The position numbers and the translations under genes are program-made. Of a DNA stretch of 64,000 nt, positions 47,177 to 58,762 are shown in pieces (within the stretch, counting starts at the first letter, position 1; each line of letters begins with the position of its first letter). The notes beneath the pieces are model-generated. The model worked only from the letters and a program-made list of their open reading frames with translations, searched no databases and had not been told where the DNA came from. This DNA is from Posidonia oceanica (Eukaryota; Streptophyta; Magnoliopsida; Alismatales; Posidoniaceae), in the NCBI GenBank assembly GCA_037176725.1, contig JAZBRS010000049.1, forward strand, positions 31,302,001-31,366,000. The letters are read 5' to 3'.

Positions 47177-47321
47177 CTATGAGTGATGTACAACTATCTT
47201 TTAAATTAAGAATACTCTTGTAACCTCGCTTGATTAATAAAGTGACACTTTTGAGTATAAATACTTTTTAGGTTGCTTTACACACTCTGATTCGAGGTAG
47301 TATTTTTATTTGGATGTCAGA

Positions 47322-48300
47322 ATGGTGCGTCCAGGACGAGGAAGGGGTCAGGGAGCACACTCTGGCAATGGTGCAGACCAAAATGGTGGCTGGGAGGAAC
47401 AAAGGCAATTTATGATGGAATCTATTGGACAGCTTGCTCAAGCATTGGCGAGTCAAGCGGTCAGAAGGGAGCGGACTCCAGCCGTAGACTTACTAGAGAA
47501 ATTTATGAAGTAGAACCCACCTAGCTTTGCAGGAGAGGTGGATCTAGAGAAGGCGGAGAGTTGGGTTAACAATATGGGAAATATTTTTAGGGCAATGAGT
47601 TGCCCAACAGAGAGAAGGGTGGATCTGGCAACGTACCGCTTTGCTGAGGAAGCTGAGCACTGGTGGAGAGCCACTTGAGACATCAAGTTTGAAGAGGAAG
47701 CTGTTATTTCTTGGGAGGAGTTCCTGGAAGTGTTTAACAAAAAATATTTTCCAGAACACGTTTGGGAGAAAAAGCAGCAAGAATTTCTGATGTTGGCACA
47801 GAACAAACTGACTTTGGCGGAGTATATTTCAGAATTCAATAAGTTGGAAAAATATTGCCCAGGAGTTTATGGTACTCCAAAGGAAAGAGCGTCTAAGTTC
47901 ACTTCAGGCCTAATCCCCGCACTCAGGGCCAAGGTCCGGACGAGTAGGCCTCATACTTTGGCAGAAGCAATCGAGTGCGCTACGGTCTTAGATGATAACC
48001 ATCAGGAGTACTTGCTAGAAATGGAAAAGCATTGGAAGGGAAGTAGCAGTAGCAACCCTGGTAACCTAACCAAGAATAGATTTTCCGGCAGAGGTGACAC
48101 CCGAACATTCAAGAAGCAGAAAACAGAGCACAAAATGGGTGGCAGAGGTGATCAGGGAGAGTGTCCTCATTGCAGCAGATTTCATCCTGGTAAATAATGT
48201 TACCTACGCACTAGTGCATGCCTAGCTTGTGGGCAGAATGGTCATTTCATCAGAGATTGCCCGAATAAGAGGAGAGATGACACCAGAGGCAAGAGGCCTG
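47322..48300 (+). pseudogene. chromovirus gag
   Basis: The ATG at 47322 (MVRPGRGRGQG) is preceded by TGTCAGA. The retrotransposon gag domain runs through PPSFAGEVDLEKAESWV, AEHWWRAT, WEEFLEVFNKKYFPEHVWEKK, LAEYISEFNKLEKYCP and LRAKVRTSRPHTLAEAIECA. A CCHC knuckle (CLACGQNGHFIRDC, about 48217-48258) closes it. Stops at about 47511, 47678 and 48195 break the frame; each is one G-to-A or C-to-T change from a sense codon (Gln or Trp). Confidence 0.9.
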
Positions 48301-48329
48301 AGGAACAGCAGCAAAGGGTTCCAGAGCGT

Positions 48330-48809
48330 GTGTTCACCATTAATGCAGAGGAGGCAGAGAAACACAATGGAGTGGTGGTAGGTACCCTCTCAGTTTTTGA
48401 TTATATTGCTAAAGTACCTTTTGATTCTGGTGCTACGCACTCCTTTATTTATTCAAGGTTTGCTAAAACTTTAGATATATTATCTGAGAAGTTGAGTTAT
48501 GCATTAGAAGTATCAACCCCTTTGGGAGAGGTAGTAATTGCAGGGCAGTACTTTGGTAATGTACCCATTAAGATAGATGGGCGAAATTTTCCCATAAATT
48601 TGGTACATCTTCCAATGACGGATTTTGATGTCGTTTTGGGGATGGATTGGTTAGCGCAATGTTATGCTAATGTCCAGTGTAGGGAGAAGAATATTATTAT
48701 CACAGAACCTGGGAAACCAGTGGTAGTGATTAAAGGGATTAAGCATGGGAAAGGTCAGAACATGGTCTCCACAATAAAAGTACAAAGGTTGATGATGAAG
48801 GGTTGCTAG
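48330..48809 (+). pseudogene. chromovirus aspartic protease
   Basis: Contains the retropepsin active site FDSGATHSFIYSRFA (about 48420) and the downstream FDVVLGMDWLAQ flap-side motif. In frame with the following RT except for a stop at 48807. Confidence 0.9.
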
Positions 48810-48833
48810 GCTTATCTAGCTAGTGTAGTTAAA

Positions 48834-50210
48834 ATGGAATCAACTCCAGCAAAACTTGAGGAGATTGAGACTGCCAGGGAGTTTCCGGAAGTTTTTCCTG
48901 AAGATCTTCCGGGACTACCTCCTAAGCGGGAGATTGATTTTGTTATTAAATTATTAGTGGGAATTACACCACAAACAAAGGCACCATACCGAATGGCACT
49001 TGTCGAGTTGGAGGAATTAAAGAAACAGCTGCAGGAGTTGTTGGACAAGGGATTTATTAGACCCCGTGTTTCACCATGGGGGGCACCTGTGTTATTTGTC
49101 AAGAAGAAAGATGGATCACTAAGGATGTGTATCAACTACCGGATGTTGGATGAGGTGACTTTGAAGAATAAGTACCCGTTACCTTGGATTGATGACTTGT
49201 TTGATCAATTAAAGGGTGCTTCTGTGTTCTCGAAGATTAACCTGAGATCAGGTTATCATCAATTGAGAATTAGAGATGAGGATATACCCAAGACAGCCTT
49301 CAGATCACGTAACTGGCATTATGAGTTTGTGGTTATGCCTTTCGGATCGACTAATGCCCTAGTAGCATTTATGGATATGATGAATCGAGTGTTCAAGGAC
49401 TTCCTGGACAAGTTCGTGATTGTGTTTGTGGATGATATTTTGATATATTCACCGGACAAAGAGCAACATGAGAACCATCTTAGGATTGTATTAGAAATCC
49501 TGAGAAGGAACGAGCTTTATGCCAAGTTTTCCAAATGCGACTTCTGGATGGATTAAGTCATGTTTCTTGGACATATAGTATCAAAGGACGGAATTTCTGT
49601 AGAACCAGCTAAGGTTGAGGCAGTGGCAAAGTGGAATCAACCTAAGAATGTTGCAGAAATTCGGAGTTTTCTTGGACTTGCTGGCTATTATAGGAGATTC
49701 ATTCAGGACTTCTCCAAGTTAGCATTACCTATGACAAAGCTGACTAGGAAATGTGCAAAATTTGAATGGGATACGAGATGTGAAGATAGCTTTATGGAAT
49801 TGAAGAGGAGATTAATATCTGCACCAACTTTGACACTTCCTTCGGGCAATGGAGGTTTTGTCATCTACAGTGATGCCTCTGGATCAGGACTTGGTTGTGT
49901 GTTGATGCAACATGGTAAGGTGATAGCTTATACATCACGACAACTTAAACTACACGAAAGGAATTACCCAACCCATGATTTGGAATAAGCCGCAGTGGTG
50001 TATGCACTGAAGATTTGACGTCACTATTTGTATGGGGAGCAATTTGAGGTGTTCACGGATCATCAGAGTTTGAAGTATTTGTTTTCACAGAAAGAGTTGA
50101 ACATGAGGCAGCGTAGATGGCTAGAATTACTAAAGGATTATGATTTTAGTATTTCCTACCATCCTGGTAAGGCCAATAAAGTGGCAGATGTCTTAAGTAG
50201 GAAATGGGAA
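48834..50210 (+). pseudogene. chromovirus reverse transcriptase and RNase H
   Basis: [74 protein letters not shown] and the catalytic [10 protein letters not shown] (about 49430). Then [19 protein letters not shown] and [19 protein letters not shown]. RNase [58 protein letters not shown] and [16 protein letters not shown]. Stops occur near 49554, 49986 and 50016. The domain order and spacing are otherwise complete. Confidence 0.92.
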
Positions 50211-50469
50211 GGTTTAGCTGCTCATATGATGGTCCAGGAATGGAAATTAGTAGAAGAGTTTGCCCAGTGGAAATCGTTTGTGGGAGGAAAGAAAAATGCA
50301 GTATTGGCTAACCTGAAGATTGGGTCCAACTTAGTAAAACAAGTTCTTTTGGCTCAATCGCAGGCACCGAAGCTGCAGATGATGCTCGAAATCGCTAATA
50401 AAGGAAACTCAAAACTTGGAGTTGCGCCTGATGGAGGTATCTGATTTCAGAACAGGCTATGGATACCCG

Positions 50470-51780
50470 AGGATTCTAATGTAAAGGGGGAAATTCTAAA
50501 AGAAGCTCACATATCTCAATACAGCATTTACCCAAGCACTACAAAAATGTTCAAGGATCTACAAAGGAATTTTTGGTGGAAGGGTATGAAGGAAGACATT
50601 GCAGAATTTGTATCACGATGTCTTGTCTGTCAGCAAATTAAGATTGAGCATCAGAGACCAGCTGGTGTGTTGCAATCTATAGAGATTCCAGAATGGAAAT
50701 GGGAGAATGTGACCATGGATTTTGTGTGCAGGTTACTTAATACCAGGAGGAAGCATGATGCGATTTGGGTGATTGTGGATCGCTTGACTAAGTCAGCGCA
50801 TTTTCTACTAATTCGGATGGACCAGAAACTGGACACCTTAGCCGAGTTATATATTCAGGAAATTGTGAGATTGCATGGAGTGCCAGTTTCTATTATCTCA
50901 GATCGAGATTCTCGTTTCACTTCAAATTTCTGGAAGAGTTTTCAGAAAGCTTTGGGATCAAAGTTGAAGTTTAGCACAGCTTTTCATCCCCAGACAGATG
51001 GTCAATCAGAGAGAACGATTCAAACATTGGAAGACATGCTTAGAGCTTGTGCTTTAGATTTCAGTGGTAGTTGGGATACGCACTTATCACTAGTGGAGTT
51101 TGCTTATAACAATAGTTACGACTCAAGCATTGAGATGACACCCTATGAAGCTTTGTATGAGAGACCGTGTAGATCTCCATTATGCTGGAATGATGTAGGA
51201 GAGCGAAGACTGCTTGGACCTGAGATTGTTCAGTAATATGCAGATAAGGTGGGTGTAATCAGAAGGAGATTGGCAGCAGCCCATAGTAGACAAAAGAGTT
51301 ATGTAGATCGTAAACGTCGGGTGTTGCATTTTGAAGTTGGAGATCATGTATTCCTAAAGATATCACCAGCTAGATGAGTGATGAGATTTGGGCGAAAGGG
51401 AAAGTTGAGTCCTAGATACGTGAGATCTTTTGATATAGTGGAACGGGTCGGTGAAGTTGCTTACAGATTGGCACTACCACCACAATATGCAAAGTTACAT
51501 GATGTATTCCATATATCAATGCTAAGGAGATACATACTAGATGAAACTCATGTGATTAAGTATGACACTCCAGAGATTCAGGCAATCTTTTGAGGAGAAG
51601 CCTATGCGGATTGTAGAATTCAGAGAACACAATCTTCGGAAGAGAGTGGTTCCGATGGTAAAGGTTCAGTGGCGGCATCATGGAATCGAAGAGGCTACTT
51701 GGGAGCTGGAGAGTGAGATGCGCAACAAGTACCCCAGCTTATTTGGTAAGTTTTGTTGCTCTGTAAATTTCGATGACGAA
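50470..51780 (+). pseudogene. chromovirus integrase with C-terminal chromodomain
   Basis: The zinc-binding segment ends CLVCQQIKIEHQRPAG. The core has MDFVCRL, IWVIVDRLTKSAHF, ISDRDSRFTSNFW, and HPQTDGQSERTIQTLEDMLR (D,D,E). The GPY/F-like region (RFGRKGKLSPRYVRSFDIVE; YRLALPPQ) follows, then a chromodomain tail, VVPMVKVQWRHHGIEEATWE and MRNKYPSLFG. Chromodomains target integration to heterochromatin in this family. Stops near 51235 and 51376 and a frame change near 51590 inactivate it. Confidence 0.92.
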
Positions 51781-51787
51781 ATTTTTA

Positions 51788-51801
51788 TAAGAGGGGTAGG
51801 T
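51788..51801 (+). other. gypsy polypurine tract
   Basis: AAGAGGGGTAGG just before the 3' LTR. Confidence 0.75.
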
Positions 51802-53354
51802 TGTAAGGTCAGCCTCGTGCAGCTTTCGAACAGGTGCGCCGGTTGAGGCGTCGGTGGGAGGCGAACTGGCGATGGAGGCCGAGGCAACAACCAGGGAGGA
51901 GGAATCGACACTTGCGAGGAGGCATCTTGGAACCTATTTATAGGGATCTCGACCCCGGATGTTGGAAGGCAAGAGAGAAAAAGAGGGAGAGCAAGAGAGA
52001 AGAGAGGAGAGTTGTGGAAGAGAGTACCTGAGCTTGTGGCCGAGGAAGGAGGAGCCATCGCCGCCGTCCGTGCACCACCACCGCCGGAGGAGCTCGCCGT
52101 GAAGGGGGAAACAACCTCCGGAGAGGTATGTATGTGGTGGCATGTGTTGGATTCTGTTTTTGTTGGGTTCAGAGACTGCGTAGGTTGAGAGGAAGGAGAA
52201 GGTGAATAGTAAGGATTTTGATTGTTGGAAAGTAAAAATAAAAGGGATTGTGACGAGTAAGGGAGATAGTGGGCAATTTTGCAGTCTTGCCTTAAGTTTT
52301 TCCTATTGCATACGAGACCTTGATAAGTTATGGATCAAAGTATTTTTATGGGTTATGATATCTGCTGAATTATTTTGGAGTTAGGGGTATGATCTGTGAT
52401 GTTGGGGTAATTTGCAAATCAATTCAAGATTTTGATGTATTTCTAGAAGTTAGACATTTTACAGTTTTTAGCATAATTGCGCATTTCCTCAGATAGATCT
52501 TATGTTAAATGTCCTATACCATACTTTTTCTGTTCTTTTAGCTTAATTGCATTTAGGTCATTGATAGAGTTGAAATGTGTTTAAAATATTATAAATGGCA
52601 ATGTAGCTAAATTTTTGTAGTTACATTATGAACCTTAAGAAGAAAATTACATAAAGAACCTTGTCCTTATTTTAATAAGACTTGAGAGAGAGAGAGAATA
52701 AGTCTTGGCATGTGATTTTTCGGAGTAATGACCCTAAAGGGGGACACACTGACCTGACGAGGTTCAGTGTTGGATCTTATGCGGATCTAGTGGCAACGAC
52801 AAGACCACAAGACTTAAATCTGATGTCTACTGATTGACACAGGTTGATATATAAGATCCTTACAAATGAACCAAGTGTGAGATAGAAAAATGTAATAATT
52901 TAAGGTGAGGATGGATTGTATACTTACTGGAAGACCGCACTATGCCAACGGTAGGTGGTCAAAGGGATTCACTAAAAGATTGAAATGAAATACAAGTAAA
53001 AAATGAAATCTATAAAAGTCTGATTAAATTTACGATAGGCTAGGATCCTGCATGTAAACTGAATTTTCTTAAACTCATATCGTTTTTTTGGTTTTAATTG
53101 CAGATAATCAAAGGTCTTAGAGAAGTGTCTTTTGGAACTTACATAGTATTTTAAGGCTCAATCCAATACACATGGGACTTAGATTAATGTAATTGCATTG
53201 TTTTATTTTCAAGTCATGTAATAAACTATGTAACAGACAGTATTTCACAATTGAATAATATATATTATTCTCTTTTATCTATTTTACAATGTTCACGTAT
53301 ACATGGGATCTCTGTTATGACTTTCGCCTAGTCCACGTGTGTGTGGACGTTACA
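51802..53354 (+). repeat. gypsy 3' LTR (1.55 kb)
   Basis: Starts TGTAAGGTCAGCC, ends GGACGTTACA, and is followed by the CTGGT target duplication. Confidence 0.92.
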
Positions 53355-53359
53355 CTGGT

Positions 53360-54950
53360 CCTCATGAGCTTTTGGTTGCTAGTTCAAGTCTGATGATTCT
53401 GTAGGATGTTCACTCGTTGTGGCACTGTTTGGAATACTTATGTGGAAATCAAATTCCCACAGTATCCATTCTCCAACTCGTATAAGGGTCCCTGATGCTA
53501 CCTCTGCCGTTATTGGTCTGTGAGGCTGATTTCACTCCGATTGCGATACCAAGCCAGATACATTCCATTCTCTTCACACTCCACACATCCTCATATCCTT
53601 CACAATTTTGGCTTGGCTTCCATGAATGTATCGGGGATCTGTGGAGCGGGTTACAGGCCAATATTAACCTACTCTGCACTTCCTTCCACTCTTATGACAG
53701 ACGTGAAAAACAATATGCAAATGGCTTTTTGAAAACTCCTAAACAGGATTAGATTCAATCCACCAACCAGACACAACTGGTTGTGGATACCTGGATGAAG
53801 TTCAAATCCTGTAATGCCAAACCAAACTCAACCACTGCGGAATCTGCTGTTTGGTCGCAACCCAGACCCCGGGCAGCCAGGGGAATATACTCGATTTAAG
53901 TGTAAAAGGAGAGTCTCAGGAACCAATTTTGTGGTTATCAGACAATATCCACGAAACCATCAATGAAATAATGTTTAGAGGCAATCTGCAGAACCTTGGG
54001 AAAGCCCCTCAGAATCACCAACTCCAACCAGATACCTCCATTCACATTGTTTGACTTGGATTGCATGTTACTCGTTGATGTTGTTACTGCTTTGAATAAA
54101 GTTCCTCGAATCATCAAAATTATTATTGAAGACTGCTGCTCTCAGCTGAAGCAAAACTCCAATAGCTAGCACACTTTCAATCCGAGATAAGGGAAATTTA
54201 CAACCCATCTCACTGCTCAAAAGTCAAAACAACTGTTACTTGTACTACTACTCCGTGCTGTGACAATACTCATCTTTCCTTGGGGACACATTGTAATAAC
54301 TGCTTTATTCGCTGGTGGGAATCAAGCACTATTATCGTGACAAAAGCTTGTTGTGTATCCTGAAAACAAGCATGCCAGGCATGTAAAGAAGATCCATTCT
54401 GCAAGACAAAAAGAGGTATCCTTTATTAGTAATTCTCTGAGATTGTCAGTAGAAACAGACTCAAGAGCTGCAAAACAAGACTGACTTTTGCATTCCTAAT
54501 ATGAAGGGGCAATTGTTTCTAATTACCAGTATTTCTATGACGCCAGCTTATTGGGTTGGTTAGTATGGAATATGAATGGTCTATTTATATTTTGATGAGT
54601 CCCTAAATGTCTTTTTAGTGTTTCTGTCGCTAACTATCTTACATTTTCTTTACTTGCAAAGTTGGGAATTTCATTTGCTCTGTCATTTATTAGATAAAGA
54701 TCTATTGATTTAAGAAGATATGAAAAGCTAAAGGAGATTAAGACAGCTACAATTAATGTTGCAAACAAATATGATAAATAGAGATTCATTGGAGCTCCTA
54801 TTAACTTTTTATGGCCACACTACTAAGAGTGACAGCCTACTCCTATTTACTACATAGAAAATGCATAACGTCAAAGGAAATAAGGATAGACAACAAAAAT
54901 TGATCTGTCTGTACATAAACATAAAAGGGCTGGATTGTAGATGATACCTT
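53360..54950. other. Intergenic region, no gene recognised
   Basis: Continuation of the pre-insertion locus. A plus-strand open frame at 53851-54054 (DLSVKGESQEPILWLSDN) and broken pieces at 53495-53752 look faintly protein-like, possibly a decayed exon, but I cannot assign a family. The right end holds the 3' flank of the minus-strand PPR gene. Confidence 0.4.
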
Positions 54951-56984
54951 CTAGACCAGTACTGATGATTTCAATTTGATAAATCGCTGCGCTTCCTCAG
55001 TGCGTTCCGCAAGGGTGAGGATGTCAATCATGCAGTTGAGGTGCTCTTTTGAGGCTTTCAAATTGTATTTTCCAACCATGGAGTCATATGCTTTAAGAGC
55101 TTCATCAGGTAATCCAGCACTCCTACAGATGGATAAGATGACATCAACCGTGAACAGATTTGGAATAAAGCCATCTGACTGCATTCGATCAAACAGTTCG
55201 AGAGCATTGATGTAAAGATTATTAAACCGATGAGCATCTATAATTGCTGTCCAAGTCAACGATCCCTTGGAGGACTGTTCAAATACCCGTTTGGCCATTC
55301 CAACCTCCCCACACCTTCCGTACATGTTAATGGTCTCTGCTGAGACAAAAGGTAACCATTCCATTTTCCTCCTGAGAACCTGTCCGTGGATCTCCTTCCC
55401 AAGTTTCAATGCTCCCAATCCACCACAAGCACTCAAGGCCCTGGCCATGGTGACTGAATCAGGCCTGTGCTTTGACAGCTGCATCGATCTGAACACACCC
55501 AATGCATCGAACAGGCGGTCATTCTTCAGATATGCATCAACCATTGCTGTCCAAGCTATGATATTCTTCTTCTCCATCTTGTCAAAAATCTTTTTGGTAT
55601 AAACCAGGTTTCCACAGATTGAGTATGTTGTCATCAAAGAAGTAGCTATGGAAACATTTGGTAGAAGCCAAAGCTTTAGAGCGTATGCATGGATCTCCTT
55701 CCCAGATTTCATCGCTTTGAGCTTCGCACAAACTGGGAGAGCCGTTGCTATGGAGACAACATCTGGTTTGACCCCTTCTTGCTGCATCCATATGATAGAC
55801 CTCAGAGCTTGTTCAAGCCTACCGTTTGACGCATACCCAGACATCATAGCAGTCCACAGCACCTTATTCCTCCTGCTAGACCCATAAAACACACGCCTTG
55901 CTGAGACAACATCCCTACACTTGCAATACATATCGACAAGACCTGAATGAATGAAATGCCGTAATGGATAATCACTAAAAAGTTTCATCGCAAACCCATG
56001 AATCTCCTTCCCCAATTTCCGCTCCGAGAGCTCTCCAATTGCCGGCAGAATTGTTACCAAAATCACCGAATTGGGCTCTATTCCCTCACTCCTCATCCAC
56101 CTCAAATACTCCACGGCCTCCCTCTTCAATCCATTATGCGCAAACCCTGCAATCACCGCCCCCCACCCAACGACATCCCTCTTGGGAATTTCATCGAACA
56201 ACTTCAGAGCAAGCCTCACCTTCCCACACTTGAAGTACATATGGATCATACTGGTCTGAAGAACAACCGAAGCGCTCAAGAACCCTTCTTTGATCAACAA
56301 ACCATGCGCCTTCATCCCCTGTATCACTGACGGTGAACCAGAAATGCTCTTAATCAAGCAAGAGTAGCTATACTCGTTCAACTCCACACCCAACTCCCTC
56401 ATCTCCTCAAACACCTCCAAAGTCCCAACACTCCACCTCCCACCACCGATCACATTCCCCCTCAGCAACCCATTCCACGTGTAAACGCTCAAGGGCAGCG
56501 CCGACGACGACAGAAGCCTCCTGGCGTCCTCCGGGGAGTTACAGCAGGAGTACATCTGGACGAGCTTGGCGACGAGGAACTCGTTGGAGTCCAGCCCGTT
56601 GGTGCGGATGTGGGCATGGACCTGGCGGCCAAAGGCGAGGTTCCTGGAGCGGGAGCAGGCGGAGAGGAGGGAGGAGAATGTGGTGGCGTTGACGGGGACG
56701 CCCTGGTGGTAGAGGTAGTCGAGGATGACGAGGGCCTGGTGGAGCTTGTTCTGGGAGGCGAAGCGCTTGATGTCGCGGTAGATGGCGTGGGGGTTCTTGG
56801 TGTGGAGGGGGAGGGAGGAGGGGAAGGCGTCTTGGTAGCGGAATTTGGGTGGTTTGGGGTTGTGGGTCGTGGTTGCTGCGGTGGAGTGGGCGGCTGAGGA
56901 GGTGGTGGTGGGTTTGGGGAGCAGTGGGAGGAGGGAGATGGGTGGGGTGGTGGTCGTGGTGGGCGAGAGAGCCGTTGGGTTCAT
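54951..56984 (-). CDS. Pentatricopeptide repeat protein, At1g71460-like (plastid-predicted)
   Basis: Intronless, 677 aa from the ATG at 56984 (MNPTALSP). This start is preferred because a TATA box lies at 57071-57080, too close for an upstream start; an in-frame ATG at 57035 is the alternative. The N-terminus is Ser/Thr/Pro-rich without acidic residues, like a chloroplast transit peptide. About 15 PPR motifs of the PLS type follow (for example VYTWNGLLRGNV, VVGWGAVIAGFAHNGLKREA, VLWTAMMSGYASNGRLEQA, IIAWTAMVDAYLKNDRLFDA). No E or DYW editing domain is seen. Such proteins bind organelle RNA in a sequence-specific way. Overall sequence and gene order suggest the Arabidopsis At1g71460 homologue (from memory). 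Divergent from the NTF2-like gene at 58763. Confidence 0.93.
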   Translation of the reverse strand: MNPTALSPTTTTTPPISLLPLLPKPTTTSSAAHSTAATTTHNPKPPKFRYQDAFPSSLPLHTKNPHAIYRDIKRFASQNKLHQALVILDYLYHQGVPVNATTFSSLLSACSRSRNLAFGRQVHAHIRTNGLDSNEFLVAKLVQMYSCCNSPEDARRLLSSSALPLSVYTWNGLLRGNVIGGGRWSVGTLEVFEEMRELGVELNEYSYSCLIKSISGSPSVIQGMKAHGLLIKEGFLSASVVLQTSMIHMYFKCGKVRLALKLFDEIPKRDVVGWGAVIAGFAHNGLKREAVEYLRWMRSEGIEPNSVILVTILPAIGELSERKLGKEIHGFAMKLFSDYPLRHFIHSGLVDMYCKCRDVVSARRVFYGSSRRNKVLWTAMMSGYASNGRLEQALRSIIWMQQEGVKPDVVSIATALPVCAKLKAMKSGKEIHAYALKLWLLPNVSIATSLMTTYSICGNLVYTKKIFDKMEKKNIIAWTAMVDAYLKNDRLFDALGVFRSMQLSKHRPDSVTMARALSACGGLGALKLGKEIHGQVLRRKMEWLPFVSAETINMYGRCGEVGMAKRVFEQSSKGSLTWTAIIDAHRFNNLYINALELFDRMQSDGFIPNLFTVDVILSICRSAGLPDEALKAYDSMVGKYNLKASKEHLNCMIDILTLAERTEEAQRFIKLKSSVLV

Positions 56985-58120
56985 TTTGGTTTGGTGTTTG
57001 CTGCCTGCAAAGTGTGGGAGCAAGAAGGATAACATAACTGCATCAGGATATTCGTTTGATTTCTGGCTTATTTTATAAAAAGAAGTCAACTATTTTTTAA
57101 ATCGAAAACCTCTAATACTCTGAAAATTAACTAAAAAGTGGCCAAATAGTGCCAAATCAAATAAATAGATGTAATAAGCATATTTACAGTAAAACAAAAT
57201 GAACTTATAAAAGAAATCATTTCTTGAAAATGTCACAAAAATATGTACTCAAACTCTAACATAAAAAAGTCAAACTTTTCTTTTGATAAAATCACCAAAT
57301 TTCTCGGATTCGATAATAAACATCATTGAATGGTATCAAAACAATAGGTTATTGACATATTATGTCACAAAATAATAAACATCTTTGAAAAATTATTTTT
57401 GGAAAAAAAAAAAATATAGACTAACACTTGTGGTTTTTTAATAAAATAGAAGAAAAGGTATAGTTTTTACATAGTCTAATGGTTTCTTTTCATCTAGGGT
57501 TCATTTTGGATTGGTGTTTGCTTCTGCAAATACAGAAGCAAGGATTCTAATGGATATTTGTTTGATTTCTGGTTTTTTTATGAGTATTGGACTTAAATAT
57601 CAAAAAATTCAAACACTTTAAAAAAAAAAATATCTTTAATCCTCTGGAAATAGACTAGAAAGTGGCCAAATAGTACCAAAATCAAGTAACCAAAGATAAT
57701 AGGTCTATGTCACCATAGAATAAGATGAATTTACAAAGGAATCATTTTTTTGAAAATGTCACATAAATGTTAGTTAAATGCTAGCATAAATAAAAGTCTT
57801 TTTTTTTTTACAAATAAAAAACCACTAAATTTCTAGAATTCAATAATGAACATCATCGAATGTTACGAAACAAGGTATATAAAGATTATATGTACCTAAC
57901 ATCGTAAAATAAGAAATAATTTTGAAAAAATATTTTCAAAAATAAAAAAAATGTAGGCTAACACTTATAGTGTTTCGAGAAAATAGAAGAAAAACAATTA
58001 CTTTTACATAGTATAACATTTTTTTTCAATCCTAGGTTCCTTTTGGATTGGTGTTTGCTGCAAATGTGGGAGCAAGGATGGTAGATTTTGATGGATATTT
58101 GTTGACTTCCTGTTTATGGT
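56979..58120. repeat. Triplicated promoter/start region upstream of the PPR gene
   Basis: The first-codon and leader sequence of the PPR gene (plus-strand phrase GGTTCATTTTGGTTTGGTG...TTTGATTTCTGG) recurs at about 57497 and 58033, roughly 520 bp apart. Following sequence is also shared (AGTGGCCAAATAGT, GAAAATGTCACA at about 57133/57223 and 57661/57752). Two full copies and a partial third give diverged duplicate start codons (for example ATG then TGA after three codons near 57507). Confidence 0.8.
57071..57080 (-). promoter_or_regulatory. TATA box of the PPR gene
   Basis: TTTTATAAAA, self-complementary, about 90 bp upstream of the preferred ATG. It lies inside the nearest copy of the duplicated promoter unit. 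Confidence 0.55.
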
Positions 58121-58762
58121 TTGAAACAATTTATAGGGAAATCAGAATCAAGTAGAAAATGAAGCTCACATTGTTGACTAAAGAGAATTCACTTGAATCG
58201 TGGTCAAATGTTAAGTTGTAATTAGTGAAATCTATGAATAGTTGGTTCATAGTTGTGTTTACTGTAACAGATCTTTATAATTGAAAGTGACTTGTTTTCC
58301 CATCATAACCAGCTCTACATAAGTGCCACTATCACATGTAACATTCGCAAACAACAAGCATGGTGTTGCATGGATGGACAAACAACTAACCGTAAAAAAA
58401 GGAGAAAGTTTGGTCAATCAACGCAATAAGTTTACAAACATCTACGGAACTTATCAGAAATAATAACTACCAATAATCTATTACTGATGCGTTTAAAATA
58501 CAAGCAACTGAACCATGAAATCTACAAGAGTGTAAAAAATTTTTCATCTCGGCTGTCGCATCGTAACAGGTGTTTTTTTTTTTTTTTTGCATTGCAAGGG
58601 GTAACAGATGGTTATGCATTGCAAGTTAGTAACCGATAAACATGGAAGTGAGAGTGAGGTCCTCTCGCTTCCACATCCACGTAAAATCCAGTCCAACCAA
58701 TGAAAACTCCGCTCACTATCAGGAGCATACCATAGACAATTTTTTTCTTTGTTGCAGCAGCT
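58121..58762. other. Bidirectional intergenic region and NTF2-like gene promoter
   Basis: AT-rich, with a T run at 58570-58587. GCATTGCAAG occurs twice just after the T run. Presumed promoter and leader of the plus-strand gene; no clear TATA box was identified. Confidence 0.4.

Larger units (their letters stand above)
40609..47321 (+). mobile_element. Nested Tat/Ogre-like insertion in the chromovirus leader
   Basis: The left junction is sharp: after the chromovirus leader a foreign end TGTTGACACCCC begins. Two right junctions are possible. (a) GATGG at 40604-40608 is repeated at 46663-46667 after ...TACTACA, giving a 6.05-kb TG...CA solo LTR. (b) ATGGTG at 40605-40610 is repeated at 47322, exactly at the gag start, giving a 6.7-kb insertion and a normal 120-bp chromovirus leader. 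The phrase GGGGTGCCTAACACCTTCCC (about 46331) and TGGAGGCGACTCTG at 46529 resemble the LTR end and tRNA-Arg-type primer site of Tat/Ogre elements. No pol genes are present. I favour (b) on gene structure, but it is open. Confidence 0.6.
38852..53354 (+). mobile_element. Ty3/gypsy chromovirus (Tekay/Del type), 14.5 kb with nested insertion
   Basis: LTRs at 38852-40473 and 51802-53354 (TGTAAGG...GTTACA) are flanked by the 5-bp duplication CTGGT (38847-38851, 53355-53359). Primer-binding site, gag, protease, RT, RNase H, integrase and a C-terminal chromodomain are present in gypsy order. The chromodomain and LTRs of about 1.6 kb point to the Tekay/Del lineage. The leader is interrupted by a 6-6.7-kb element (40609 to 46662 or 47321). 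Stops in every ORF make it inactive. Confidence 0.93.

Noticed and set aside
56610..57078. Gly/Val-rich plus-strand open frames opposite the first PPR gene
   Set aside because: Shadows of the GC-rich, Ser/Thr/Pro-coding 5' end of the PPR gene.
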